Below, piece by piece: positions 25,975 through 33,339 of a stretch of DNA of 64,000 nucleotides (its first letter is position 1; each line of letters opens with the position of its first letter). The position numbers and the translations under genes were made by a program. Source of the stretch: Microbacterium sp. LKL04 (GTDB lineage: Bacteria > Actinomycetota > Actinomycetes > Actinomycetales > Microbacteriaceae). Below the pieces are notes generated by a model. The model did not search any database and was not told the origin of the DNA. It saw only the letters and a list, made by a program, of their open reading frames with translations. The DNA lies in assembly GCF_900102005.1 (NCBI RefSeq), contig NZ_LT627736.1:2542001-2606000 (forward strand). The letters are read 5' to 3'.

Positions 25975-26757
25975 TCACGGGGATCCGGCTTCGGCCGGGT
26001 CCCCTTCGTCGTTCCGGCGCTCGGTGTCCCGGCGCTCGGTGTTCGGGCGCTCGGTGATCGGCTGGGCGACCTTCTTCTCGAGCACCTCGACCGCCTCGTC
26101 CGACAGGGCGATGAGCCCGTCGATCTCCTCGCGGACGCGCTGGTAGGCGAGGTGACGCTCAGCAGGGGTTGCGGCATCGTCGGTGGCGACGGCGAGCATG
26201 CGGGATGCCGTCGCCAGGCGTTTGCGCTCGGCATCCGTCAGTCCCGAATCACGGGTGCGACGGGCTTCGCGCTCGGCGAGGTCGAAGGCGACCTCGAAGT
26301 CGGTGACGGCCCGGCGGTACTCGGCGATCTGCTCCGCGGTGGGCTTGGAGCCGTCGGCGGGGCGCGCGCGATCGGCGATCTTCTTGGCGCGGAGGAATCC
26401 GGCGGTGAGGGGGTCGCGGCCGTTGCTCATCGACGGGAACGCGATGAGCTTCGCGACGTCGAGCTCGTAGTCGAGCCAGCGGTGGGTGACCTCGTCGTGG
26501 ACGGCGCGGAGGTCGTCGGCCTGGTCGGTGAGGGACTGCGACGGGGCTTCTACCTCGGCCGCCGCGGCGGAGCCGATGCCGCGCTTGGCGGCGGCGCGGG
26601 CGGCGGTGAGCTCCGCCTTCGCCTTCATGATCTCGAGGCGGTGCTTGTGGCGGCGCTTCGAGGCCGCGGCGAAGGATCCACTCGCGGCAGAGGCGAGCCC
26701 GAAGAGCGGGAACACGAGCCACCAGTAGTTGCCCGCGAAGGCCCAGAATCCGTCCAC
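25975..26757 (-). CDS. Single-anchor coiled-coil membrane protein with repeated C-terminal tail
   Basis: A 260-residue protein of unknown function. Residues 8-28 are one hydrophobic segment ('WWLVFPLFGLASAASG'), followed by a long, charged, Ala-rich helical region likely to be coiled coil. The C-terminus has three near-copies of a 5-residue unit (xTERR/xTERP), encoded by 15-bp tandem repeats. The start is GTG 26757, seven bases after a TAAGGT -10 box, so leaderless. It resembles the next gene upstream in plan and in the central 'RWLDYELDVAKLIAFP' segment, so the two are paralogues. Confidence 0.72.
   Translation of the reverse strand: MDGFWAFAGNYWWLVFPLFGLASAASGSFAAASKRRHKHRLEIMKAKAELTAARAAAKRGIGSAAAAEVEAPSQSLTDQADDLRAVHDEVTHRWLDYELDVAKLIAFPSMSNGRDPLTAGFLRAKKIADRARPADGSKPTAEQIAEYRRAVTDFEVAFDLAEREARRTRDSGLTDAERKRLATASRMLAVATDDAATPAERHLAYQRVREEIDGLIALSDEAVEVLEKKVAQPITERPNTERRDTERRNDEGDPAEAGSP
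25979..26004. terminator. UUCG-tetraloop terminator between convergent genes
   Basis: An 11-position stem with one G-U type mismatch (25979-25989 with 25994-26004) is capped by a TTCG loop, a very stable hairpin. It lies 18 bases after the betaine-binding gene and inside the 3' end of the minus-strand gene at 25975. Confidence 0.65.
26016..26060 (-). repeat. Three 15-bp tandem repeats
   Basis: Three units starting GGCGCTCGGTG (26016-26030, 26031-26045, 26046-26060) differ only in their last four bases. The length keeps frame and encodes a repeated TERR/TERP peptide near the protein's C-terminus. Confidence 0.8.
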
Positions 26758-26764
26758 TCGCTAC

Positions 26765-26770
26765 ACCTTA
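26765..26770 (-). promoter_or_regulatory. Candidate -10 box TAAGGT, leaderless start
   Basis: TAAGGT on the minus strand is seven bases before GTG 26757, at the 3' end of the neighbouring gene. Confidence 0.4.
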
Positions 26771-27631
26771 CGGGCGCGGCTGGTCGCGGTCACGACCGTC
26801 GCGCCGCGACCGGTAGGCCTCGAGAGCGGATGCCGCGCCCTCCGCCGCGCGCGCGATGCCGTCGACCGATCGCGCGATCGCCTCGGACGCGATGACGCTC
26901 CACAGCGGCGCCGCTGTGTCGGTCGGCGCGTCGTTCGGGCGGTGCCCGGCGAGACGCCAGGCCTCCTGCTCGGCGACGCCGAAAGCACGACCGGCGTCGT
27001 CGACGGCGGAGCGGTACGCCGTGAACTGCTCGGGGGTGAGAGGAGCGGTGGGGGATGCCGGGCGGTGCTCGCGGGCGATGCCCTCGAGGCGCAGGAACTC
27101 GGCCGTCGCGGGGACGCGCACGTCGCTCAGCGCGGGGAACGCGAGGCGGCGGGCGGCATCCGTCTCGTACTCCATCCATCGCGCCGCGATCGCATCGTGG
27201 GCGGCCATGAGACGCGCGAGCGGGAGATGCTTCGGGTCCGTGCCGCGGGCGGGCACGGCGGCTCGTTCCGCGCTGACGCGGGCGCGGGCGACGCGGATCG
27301 TCGCACTCGCGGCGGCCTTGGCGCGCTGCGCGGTCTCGAGGGCCCGACGCGCGGCGCGGACGTCGTCGGGGCGGGCGCGCCCAGTGGCGCGTTCGGCGTC
27401 GACGCGGCTGAGCTCGGCCTGCGCGACGCGCGCCGCGGCGCGCGCGCCGACGGCGTCGGTGCGCGCCTGCTGCAGTTCGCGCTGCGCGGCGGTGAGGGCG
27501 AGGCGACGGGCACGGGTCGTCCGGCCGCGGCGCACGCCGACGAACCCGACCGCACCGGCTCCTGCAGCGGCGGGGGCGACCCACCAGAACTCGGCCAGCG
27601 CGGCTCCGATCCCCACGATCCAGAGCTGCAT
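26768..27631 (-). CDS. Single-anchor coiled-coil membrane protein, paralogue of its downstream neighbour
   Basis: A 287-residue protein with an N-terminal hydrophobic stretch (residues 3-32), an Ala/Arg-rich helical middle (about 40-125, 'RELQQARTDAVGARAAARVA') and a C-terminal half with 'RWMEYETDAARRLAFPALS'. That last segment matches 'RWLDYELDVAKLIAFPSMS' in the gene at 25975. Function unknown. ATG 27631 lies six bases after TAGCAT on the minus strand, a leaderless-type start. Confidence 0.7.
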   Translation of the reverse strand: MQLWIVGIGAALAEFWWVAPAAAGAGAVGFVGVRRGRTTRARRLALTAAQRELQQARTDAVGARAAARVAQAELSRVDAERATGRARPDDVRAARRALETAQRAKAAASATIRVARARVSAERAAVPARGTDPKHLPLARLMAAHDAIAARWMEYETDAARRLAFPALSDVRVPATAEFLRLEGIAREHRPASPTAPLTPEQFTAYRSAVDDAGRAFGVAEQEAWRLAGHRPNDAPTDTAAPLWSVIASEAIARSVDGIARAAEGAASALEAYRSRRDGRDRDQPRP

Positions 27632-27637
27632 GCCGCC

Positions 27638-27643
27638 ATGCTA
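27638..27643 (-). promoter_or_regulatory. Candidate -10 box TAGCAT, leaderless start
   Basis: Minus-strand TAGCAT precedes ATG 27631 by six bases. It diverges from the plus-strand box at 27703. Confidence 0.5.
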
Positions 27644-27702
27644 TCCGCGACCGGTGGACGCGCTCCCAGGGATCGGCCGTTCTGGATGTCGCTTCCGCTC
27701 GC

Positions 27703-27708
27703 TACGCT
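27703..27708 (+). promoter_or_regulatory. Candidate -10 box TACGCT, leaderless start
   Basis: TACGCT is followed by seven bases and GTG 27716. Confidence 0.5.
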
Positions 27709-27715
27709 CTGCGGC

Positions 27716-28114
27716 GTGGGCACATGGAGTGAAGAACCGTTCGGCAACGACACCGCGGCGGACTGGGCATGGGAACTCGATGAGGCGGATTCGTGGGACG
27801 TCGTCAGCGACGTGCTGCGGGACTATCTCGGCGAAGACGAGACGGACTCGGGCCTCGACGAGGTCGCGGTCGCCGCGGCGGCGGTCGTCGCTCACGGCGC
27901 GGGCCTCGCGCTGTCCGAGGAGGAGGACACCGAGTCGGTGGAAGGGTTCCTCGGCCGGGTGGGAGCACCTCCGGCATCCGCGGTGACCGCCGCTCGCGCC
28001 GCACTCGACAAGGTCGGCGGGGAGTCCGAGCTCGCCGAGCTGTGGGCCGACGCGGACGGGCTCGACGACTGGCGGGCGACGCTCGCCCGGCTGCGGGACG
28101 CGCTCCCCGCCTGA
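27716..28114 (+). CDS. DUF4259-family protein
   Basis: A 132-residue acidic cytoplasmic protein that begins 'MGTWSEEPFGNDTAADWAWE', the signature start of DUF4259 (Gly-Thr-Trp ... Phe-x-Asn-Asp-x-Ala-x-Asp-Trp). The rest is helical with 'AHGAGLALSEEE'. Its function is unknown. The frame is open far upstream, but GTG 27716 gives the family N-terminus and sits seven bases after a TACGCT box. Its TGA is part of a 14-bp palindrome (28111-28124) that also contains the convergent gene's stop. Confidence 0.82.
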   Translation: MGTWSEEPFGNDTAADWAWELDEADSWDVVSDVLRDYLGEDETDSGLDEVAVAAAAVVAHGAGLALSEEEDTESVEGFLGRVGAPPASAVTAARAALDKVGGESELAELWADADGLDDWRATLARLRDALPA

Positions 28115-28120
28115 CGCGCG

Positions 28121-28852
28121 TCAGCGCACGAGGCGTGCGCCCGAGAAGCGGGTGACGACGCCGGGATGCCGGGCGGGCATCGCCAGCACGGAGTCAGGCG
28201 CGCGATCCGCGAGACCCGGGAATCCGGCATCCGCCAGCAGGCCGTCGTCGAGTCGATCGAGCTCGGCGCGGACCAGCGGCCACGGCTCGTGCTCGTTCGC
28301 AGCCCAGATCGTGCGACCGAGGTGCCGCTCGTGGAAGCCCCAGCGCGCCGTGAGGAAGCGGCTCAGCTCGTCGTCGACGATCTCGTCGCCGGCCGTGACG
28401 CGGATGCGGGTGCGCACCCGATCTCCGAATCCCGGATGCCGTCGCGAGGCGTACTCGATCGCATCGCCGTCCGTCCGCGTCGCGGCTTTCGCCCAGCGGT
28501 AGGGCAGGCCGAACACGGCGCGCGCACCGAGGACGGGCAGGAGGTGTTCGGCCTCGAGGGTCTGGAAGACGACGCCGCGGCGACCGTCGGCATCCTTCGC
28601 GTACGTTCGGACGTTGATCTCGACGAACCGGCCGACGAAGGGGACCGGGGGCAGCGGCAGGAAGCGGAACTCGCTCAGGACGAACGGGATGAGGCCCACC
28701 CACGCCGACCCGTCGAACACGTCGGGCTCGGTCCCGGGCGGCAGGTGCGGTGTGATCAGCGCCGGATCGACCCGCCAGTGCAGGAAGCAGGCGCCGCTCC
28801 AGCGCTGCTGCAGCACCGCGCGACCCGGTAGGGCAGGCGCGGTGGCGTCCAT
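28121..28852 (-). CDS. YqjF-like DUF2071 protein
   Basis: A 243-residue protein with 'QRWSGACFLHWRVDPALITP' and 'DGSAWVGLIPFVLSEFRFLP', the start of DUF2071 (Bacillus YqjF), then 'EINVRTYAKDADGRRGVVFQ' and 'GLPYRWAKA'. The family has an acetoacetate-decarboxylase-like fold but no defined activity. ATG 28852 lies eight bases after the stop of the 44-residue membrane protein, so it is probably the last gene of the purL transcription unit. Confidence 0.85.
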   Translation of the reverse strand: MDATAPALPGRAVLQQRWSGACFLHWRVDPALITPHLPPGTEPDVFDGSAWVGLIPFVLSEFRFLPLPPVPFVGRFVEINVRTYAKDADGRRGVVFQTLEAEHLLPVLGARAVFGLPYRWAKAATRTDGDAIEYASRRHPGFGDRVRTRIRVTAGDEIVDDELSRFLTARWGFHERHLGRTIWAANEHEPWPLVRAELDRLDDGLLADAGFPGLADRAPDSVLAMPARHPGVVTRFSGARLVR

Positions 28853-28860
28853 CGGTCGGC

Positions 28861-28995
28861 TCAGCCGAACAGCAGCGTGAGGACGGTCGCGCCGCCGCCT
28901 ACGAGGACCATCGCGATGATGACGGTCCACGCGACCACCTTGGTGCGGGCGCGCTTGCGCCCGACGAAGTCGGCGTATTCGGGGTCGTCGCTCAC
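28861..28995 (-). CDS. Small single-pass membrane protein downstream of purL
   Basis: A 44-residue protein: a charged start ('[20 protein letters not shown]') followed by one membrane helix ending at the C-terminus. GTG 28995 overlaps the purL TGA by four bases (GTGA), which supports it as a real, coupled gene. No family or function is recognised. Its tail-anchored shape would place the N-terminus in the cytoplasm. Confidence 0.7.
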   Translation of the reverse strand: MSDDPEYADFVGRKRARTKVVAWTVIIAMVLVGGGATVLTLLFG

Positions 28996-31313
28996 GCGGG
29001 GACCTCGTCGACGATCGCACCGAACGCGGCGGGGAGGGTCGCCTTCGAGACGCGGCGCAGCTCGCCGACCGGGAGCGTGAAGACGCCCTGGATCTCGAGG
29101 GCCGCCTGCTCGCCTTCCGGTGCGTCGTCGGTCACGCCGATGCGGAGCACGGGGTAGCCGCGCCCCTCGCAGAGGCCCCGGAACTTCACGTCCTCCTCGC
29201 GGGGAACCGACACGATGACTCGGCCGGTCGACTCGCTGAACAGGGCGGTCGCGGCATCCACACCGTCGCGCTCCATGATCTCGCGCAGCCACACGCGGGC
29301 GCCGACGCCGAACCGCGTCGTCGCCTCGGCGAGAGCCTGAGCGAGGCCACCGGCCGACAGGTCGTGGGCGCTCGAGACGAGCATCTCGTCACGGGCTGCC
29401 TGCAGCAGACCCGCGAGGGTCTTCTCGCCGGCGAGGTCGACCTTGGGCGGGCGACCGCCGAGGTGGTCGTGGATCGTGTCGGCCCAGGCCGAGCCGTCGA
29501 GCTCGGTCGAGGTCGTGCCGAGCAGGTAGATGTTCTCGCCGGCATCCTGCCAACCGCTGGGGATGCGGCGCGACACGTCGTCCATGATGCCGAGCACGCC
29601 CACGACGGGCGTCGGGAAGATGGGCTGGTCGCCGGTCTGGTTGTAGAAGCTGACGTTTCCGCCGGTGACGGGCACGCCGAGCTCGAAGCAGGCGTCGGCG
29701 AGACCGTCGACGGTCTGCCCGAACTGCCACATGACCTCGGGGTTCTCGGGGCTGCCGAAATTGAGGCAGTCGGTGACGGCGGTGGGCTCGGCACCCGTGA
29801 CGGCGACGTTGCGGTACGCCTCGGCGAGGGCGAGCTGCGCACCGGCGTACGGGTCGAGCTGGCAGTAGCGGCCGTTGCAGTCGGTCGCTATCGCGAAGCC
29901 GAGGCCCGACTCCTCGTCGACGCGGATCATGCCGGCGTCGTCGGGGAAGCTGAGGGCCGTGTTGCCCATGACGTAGTAGTCGTACTGGTTGGTGACCCAG
30001 GACGTGTCGGCGAGGTTCGGGCTGCCGAGGAGCTTCACGAACTGCTCGCGCAGCACCTCGGGATCGTCGCTCCGCTCGAGGGCGGCGGCGGAGTCCTCGC
30101 GGAGCGCGTCGATCCAGGTCGGGTAAGCGACGGGGCGCTCGTAGACGGGGCCGTCGACCGCGACCGTCGAGGGGTCGACGTCGACGATCTGCTCGCCGTG
30201 CCAGAAGATCTGCAGGCGGCCGTCACCGGTGACCTCGCCGAGGACGCTTGTCTCGACATCCCACTTCTGGACGACGGCGAGGAACGCGTCGAGCTTCTCG
30301 GGAGCGACGATCGCCATCATGCGCTCCTGGCTCTCGCTCATGAGGATCTCCTCGGGCGTGAGCGACGGGTCGCGCAGCAGCACCTTCTCGAGGTCGACCT
30401 TCATGCCCGAGCCGCCGTTGGCGGCGAGCTCGCTCGTCGCGCACGAGATGCCGGCGGCGCCGAGGTCCTGGATCGCCTCGACGAGCTCGCCCTGGTACAG
30501 CTCGAGACAGCACTCGATGAGCACCTTCTCGGCGAACGGGTCGCCGACCTGCACGGCGGGACGCTTGGTGGGGCCGCCGTCGGCGAAGGTATCGGACGCC
30601 AGGATGGATGCCCCGCCGATGCCGTCACCGCCGGTGCGGGCGCCGAACAGCACGACCTTGTTGCCGGCGCCGGTGGCGTTGGCGAGCTTGATGTCCTCGT
30701 GGCGGAGGACGCCGACCGCGAGCGCGTTGACGAGCGGGTTGCCCTGGTAGACCTTATCGAAGACGGTCTCGCCGCCGATGTTGGGGAGGCCGAGGCAGTT
30801 GGCGTAGAAGCTGATGCCGCTGACGACGCCGTGCACGACGCGCGCCGTGTCGGGGTCGTCGATGTCGCCGAAGCGGAGTTGGTCCATGACCGCGACGGGG
30901 CGCGCGCCCATCGAGATGATGTCGCGGACGATGCCGCCGACGCCGGTCGCGGCGCCCTGGAAGGGCTCGATGTAGCTCGGGTGGTTGTGAGACTCGACCT
31001 TGAAGGTGACGGCCCAGCCCTCGCCCACGTCGACGACGCCGGCGTTCTGGCCCATGCCGACCATGAGCCGTTCCTTCATCTCGTCCGAGACCTTGTCGCC
31101 GAAGCGACGGAGGTAGATCTTCGAGGACTTGTAGGAGCAGTGCTCGCTCCACATGACGGAGTACATCGCCAGCTCGCCGGAGGTGGGGCGGCGGCCGAGG
31201 ATCTCGCGGATCTTGTCGTACTCGTCGGGCTTCAGGCCGAGGGCGCCGTACGGCTGCTCCCGCTCCGGCGTGGCGATGGCGTTCTCGACGGTGTCTGCGA
31301 CTGGGGTGCTCAC
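28992..31313 (-). CDS. purL: Phosphoribosylformylglycinamidine synthase subunit PurL
   Basis: A 773-residue small-type PurL that needs PurQ and PurS (both encoded at 50438-51387) to convert FGAR to FGAM with glutamine and ATP. Visible motifs are '[16 protein letters not shown]' near residue 50, '[20 protein letters not shown]', '[13 protein letters not shown]' and '[15 protein letters not shown]'. GTG 31313 is chosen because TTGGAG lies about ten bases before it and the start matches the family. The promoter shares a 14-mer with purA. It overlaps the small membrane-protein gene at its 3' end. Confidence 0.97.
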   Translation of the reverse strand: MSTPVADTVENAIATPEREQPYGALGLKPDEYDKIREILGRRPTSGELAMYSVMWSEHCSYKSSKIYLRRFGDKVSDEMKERLMVGMGQNAGVVDVGEGWAVTFKVESHNHPSYIEPFQGAATGVGGIVRDIISMGARPVAVMDQLRFGDIDDPDTARVVHGVVSGISFYANCLGLPNIGGETVFDKVYQGNPLVNALAVGVLRHEDIKLANATGAGNKVVLFGARTGGDGIGGASILASDTFADGGPTKRPAVQVGDPFAEKVLIECCLELYQGELVEAIQDLGAAGISCATSELAANGGSGMKVDLEKVLLRDPSLTPEEILMSESQERMMAIVAPEKLDAFLAVVQKWDVETSVLGEVTGDGRLQIFWHGEQIVDVDPSTVAVDGPVYERPVAYPTWIDALREDSAAALERSDDPEVLREQFVKLLGSPNLADTSWVTNQYDYYVMGNTALSFPDDAGMIRVDEESGLGFAIATDCNGRYCQLDPYAGAQLALAEAYRNVAVTGAEPTAVTDCLNFGSPENPEVMWQFGQTVDGLADACFELGVPVTGGNVSFYNQTGDQPIFPTPVVGVLGIMDDVSRRIPSGWQDAGENIYLLGTTSTELDGSAWADTIHDHLGGRPPKVDLAGEKTLAGLLQAARDEMLVSSAHDLSAGGLAQALAEATTRFGVGARVWLREIMERDGVDAATALFSESTGRVIVSVPREEDVKFRGLCEGRGYPVLRIGVTDDAPEGEQAALEIQGVFTLPVGELRRVSKATLPAAFGAIVDEVPA

Positions 31314-31350
31314 GCGGCTGGGCTCCAAGACTCGGGATGCCGGGGGACGC

Positions 31351-31364
31351 CCCCATCCTATCGG
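31351..31364 (-). promoter_or_regulatory. purL promoter -10 region, 14-mer shared with purA
   Basis: On the minus strand CCGATAGGATGGGG contains TAGGAT. It gives a leader of about 40 bases to GTG 31313. The same 14 bases occur at 9142-9155 before purA. Confidence 0.55.
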
Positions 31365-31407
31365 CGGGGCACCGGCATCCCGTCGTGTCTGCGGGGGCCC
31401 GCTTCGA

Positions 31408-31413
31408 TACGCT
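31408..31413 (+). promoter_or_regulatory. -10 box TACGCT of the first lipoprotein gene
   Basis: CGATACGCTGA here is identical to the sequence before the next gene, and the distance from TACGCT to the ATG (42 bases) is the same in both. Confidence 0.55.
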
Positions 31414-31449
31414 GACCGCATCAGCTCGACGCGCACTCCTGGGGGATTC

Positions 31450-32055
31450 ATGTCGACAGCTCACTCGCGGCGCCGTGCCGTTTTCGCGGCGTTCGTGGTC
31501 GCCGCGGCGATGGCGCCGCTGCTGTCCGGGTGTACTCAGGTGGTGGCCGTCGTCGCGGGAACGATCCTCGAGGTGCGGGGCGGGGCGTCATCGCCGGAAC
31601 GTCCGGCCGAGGCGGAGACCGAGGCCGAGGATGTCGACAACGACATCGCCTTCGAGTACCTCAGGGTCGGGGACTGCTTCGACGATCCGAACGAGTACGG
31701 TGCGTACGACGGCGAGGGGGCGTGGACGATGCTCCTCATCCCGTGCGAGGAGCCGCACTGGTACGAGCTGTACGCCAAGGGCGACCTGGGCATGTCTCAC
31801 TTCCCCGACGCGATGTCGCCGACGGCCCTGTTCCCGGGCGACGACGCGGTGAGTGATGCCGCGGAAGAGATCTGTTACGACGCTTTCGCTGACTACGTCG
31901 GCGGATCGTACGAGGATTCGACGCTCGACTTCTGGTACTACCTGCCGACGGCGGAGTCCTGGGCGCTCGGCGACCGCATAGCGAGATGCGTCATCGGCCT
32001 CGAGGACGGGACCATTGAGGGAAGTGCGGCGGGCTCGGGCCGTTTCGTCTCGTGA
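31450..32055 (+). CDS. Septum-formation-domain-like lipoprotein (copy 1)
   Basis: A 201-residue lipoprotein: signal '[19 protein letters not shown]' with lipobox LSGC at Cys28. The mature part has an acidic linker and 'RVGDCFDDP', '[15 protein letters not shown]', 'EEICYDAF' and 'IARCVIG', giving four cysteines spaced as in the Septum_form/DUF4190-associated domain of actinobacterial surface proteins. It would be anchored on the outer face of the membrane. It is paralogous to the next gene and shares its promoter and ribosome-site sequence (CCTGGGGGAT). Function unknown. Confidence 0.8.
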   Translation: MSTAHSRRRAVFAAFVVAAAMAPLLSGCTQVVAVVAGTILEVRGGASSPERPAEAETEAEDVDNDIAFEYLRVGDCFDDPNEYGAYDGEGAWTMLLIPCEEPHWYELYAKGDLGMSHFPDAMSPTALFPGDDAVSDAAEEICYDAFADYVGGSYEDSTLDFWYYLPTAESWALGDRIARCVIGLEDGTIEGSAAGSGRFVS

Positions 32056-32064
32056 CGACTCCGA

Positions 32065-32070
32065 TACGCT
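32065..32070 (+). promoter_or_regulatory. -10 box TACGCT of the second lipoprotein gene
   Basis: It lies in CGATACGCTGA, 42 bases before ATG 32107, duplicating the arrangement at 31408. Confidence 0.55.
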
Positions 32071-32106
32071 GAACCGCCGCTATCGCTTTCTGGTCCTGGG
32101 GGATCC

Positions 32107-32628
32107 ATGTCTGTTCGTCGTTCGGGCGCTGCCGTCGCCCTTCTCGTTGCCGTTGTGATGTTGTCGGGGTGCGCCACGTCGCTCAGTGCGCTGCTCGGTG
32201 GTGCGTCCCGGGATGAGACGGGGCAGATCGACGCCGGCGGCGACCTCGATGTGTTCACGATCGCACCGGGTGACTGCTTCTTCGACGATGCTCTCGCGGG
32301 GCTGGCGGTGGACGAGCAGAGTGAGACGAGCAGTGTCGCGGCGGTGCCGTGCGCGGAGGAGCACACGTTCGAGGCGTACCACGAGTTCACGCTGCCCGAG
32401 GGTGAGTATCCGGGTGCCGAGGTCGTCGAGGAGAAGGCTTACGCCGAGTGCGAGGCGGCATTCGCCGAGTTCATCGGGGTGCCCTACGAGGAGTCCGTGT
32501 ACGAGTACTCGTTCTACTCGCCGTCCTCGGACACCTGGCAGTACCAGGACGACCGCCTCGTCTCGTGCGTAGCGAGCACGGCAGAGTACGACCGGCTCAC
32601 CGGTTCGCTGGAGGGCGCCGGCGAGTAG
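32107..32628 (+). CDS. Septum-formation-domain-like lipoprotein (copy 2)
   Basis: A 173-residue lipoprotein with lipobox LSGC at Cys22. It keeps the four mature cysteines of its neighbour: 'APGDCFFDD', 'AVPCAEEHTFEAYHEF', 'YAECEAAFAEFIGVPYEES' and 'RLVSCVAS'. Shared features 'FAxxxGxxYExS' and 'YSPSSDTW' against 'YLPTAESW' show tandem duplication followed by divergence. It has its own copy of the TACGCT promoter. Its stop lies six bases from the convergent acidic-protein gene. Confidence 0.8.
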   Translation: MSVRRSGAAVALLVAVVMLSGCATSLSALLGGASRDETGQIDAGGDLDVFTIAPGDCFFDDALAGLAVDEQSETSSVAAVPCAEEHTFEAYHEFTLPEGEYPGAEVVEEKAYAECEAAFAEFIGVPYEESVYEYSFYSPSSDTWQYQDDRLVSCVASTAEYDRLTGSLEGAGE

Positions 32629-32634
32629 TCCGAC

Positions 32635-32826
32635 TCACTCCTCGGTGTCGTCCGGGTCGGAGTCGATGACGCCGATGCCGACCGCGTGGTGGCTGGGCTC
32701 CTCGCCCTGCGGCTGAGGTGCCTTCGGCTCCTCGCCGGCCTCCTTCGCGACGCTGGGCTCTTCGAGTTCCTCGGTGTCGGGCATCTCTTCGGGGTCGGCG
32801 TGCTCGGTGCCGTCGTTGTCAGCCAT
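32635..32826 (-). CDS. Small acidic protein
   Basis: A 63-residue, Glu/Asp/Pro-rich and probably disordered protein ('ADPEEMPDTEELEEPSVAKE'). ATG 32826 has a good ribosome site (GGAAGGAG) seven bases upstream, and its ends do not overlap neighbouring genes, which supports real expression. No family or function is recognised. Confidence 0.6.
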   Translation of the reverse strand: MADNDGTEHADPEEMPDTEELEEPSVAKEAGEEPKAPQPQGEEPSHHAVGIGVIDSDPDDTEE

Positions 32827-32912
32827 GGGGGCTCCTTCCGTTGAGTCTCACTCTGGAGGTCGGATGCCGGTGCCGCGACGGTCTTGACGGTCGCCGGGTC
32901 GGTGGGTAGGCC

Positions 32913-32918
32913 TACGCT
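32913..32918 (+). promoter_or_regulatory. Candidate -10 box TACGCT, leaderless start
   Basis: TACGCT lies six bases before ATG 32925. A TTGACG at 32884-32889 is 23 bases upstream, too far for a standard -35. Confidence 0.5.
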
Positions 32919-32924
32919 GACCGG

Positions 32925-33263
32925 ATGGATCCGATCGAACGGCTGCGGGAGCGGGAGCGGGAGCTGACGGACCAGTTGGCCCGTCTCGATGCCGACGACG
33001 CCGCGCTGCGGGTCGACAGGGCCGACGCGACCGCGGACGACGAGCACGACCCCGAGGGGTCGACTCTGTCAGGGGAGTGGCAGCGGGTGGCCGCGCTGCG
33101 CGCGTCGACGCGGGATGAACTGGCGCAGGTCGCAACGGCTCTGGCGCGAGTGGATGCCGGGACTTACGGGGTGTGCGAACGCTGCGGCCGTCCGATTCCC
33201 GAGGCGCGGCTGGAGGTTCGGCCGCAGGCGACGATGTGCGTCGCGTGCGCGTCGCTCGTCTGA
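32925..33263 (+). CDS. DksA/TraR-type zinc-finger protein
   Basis: A 112-residue protein: an N-terminal charged coiled coil (residues 1-85, 'IERLRERERELTDQLARLDA') and a C-terminal four-cysteine zinc finger 'CERCGRP...CVAC'. This is the DksA/TraR C4-type layout, like the small actinobacterial RNA-polymerase-associated or general-stress forms. DksA proteins enter the polymerase secondary channel; whether this short form does so is not known. ATG 32925 is six bases after TACGCT, so the transcript is probably leaderless. Confidence 0.88.
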   Translation: MDPIERLRERERELTDQLARLDADDAALRVDRADATADDEHDPEGSTLSGEWQRVAALRASTRDELAQVATALARVDAGTYGVCERCGRPIPEARLEVRPQATMCVACASLV

Positions 33264-33339
33264 GTAGCCATCGCGAGCTGCGGCGAATCGTGCGGGAGCG
33301 TGCGCGTGCGTGTGCGAGGTGCGGCTGGCGCCCAGCGGT

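Noticed and set aside
29364..31415. A 683-codon plus-strand frame opposite purL
   Set aside because: Antisense shadow of purL: low-complexity Asp/Val/Gly composition and no start signal.
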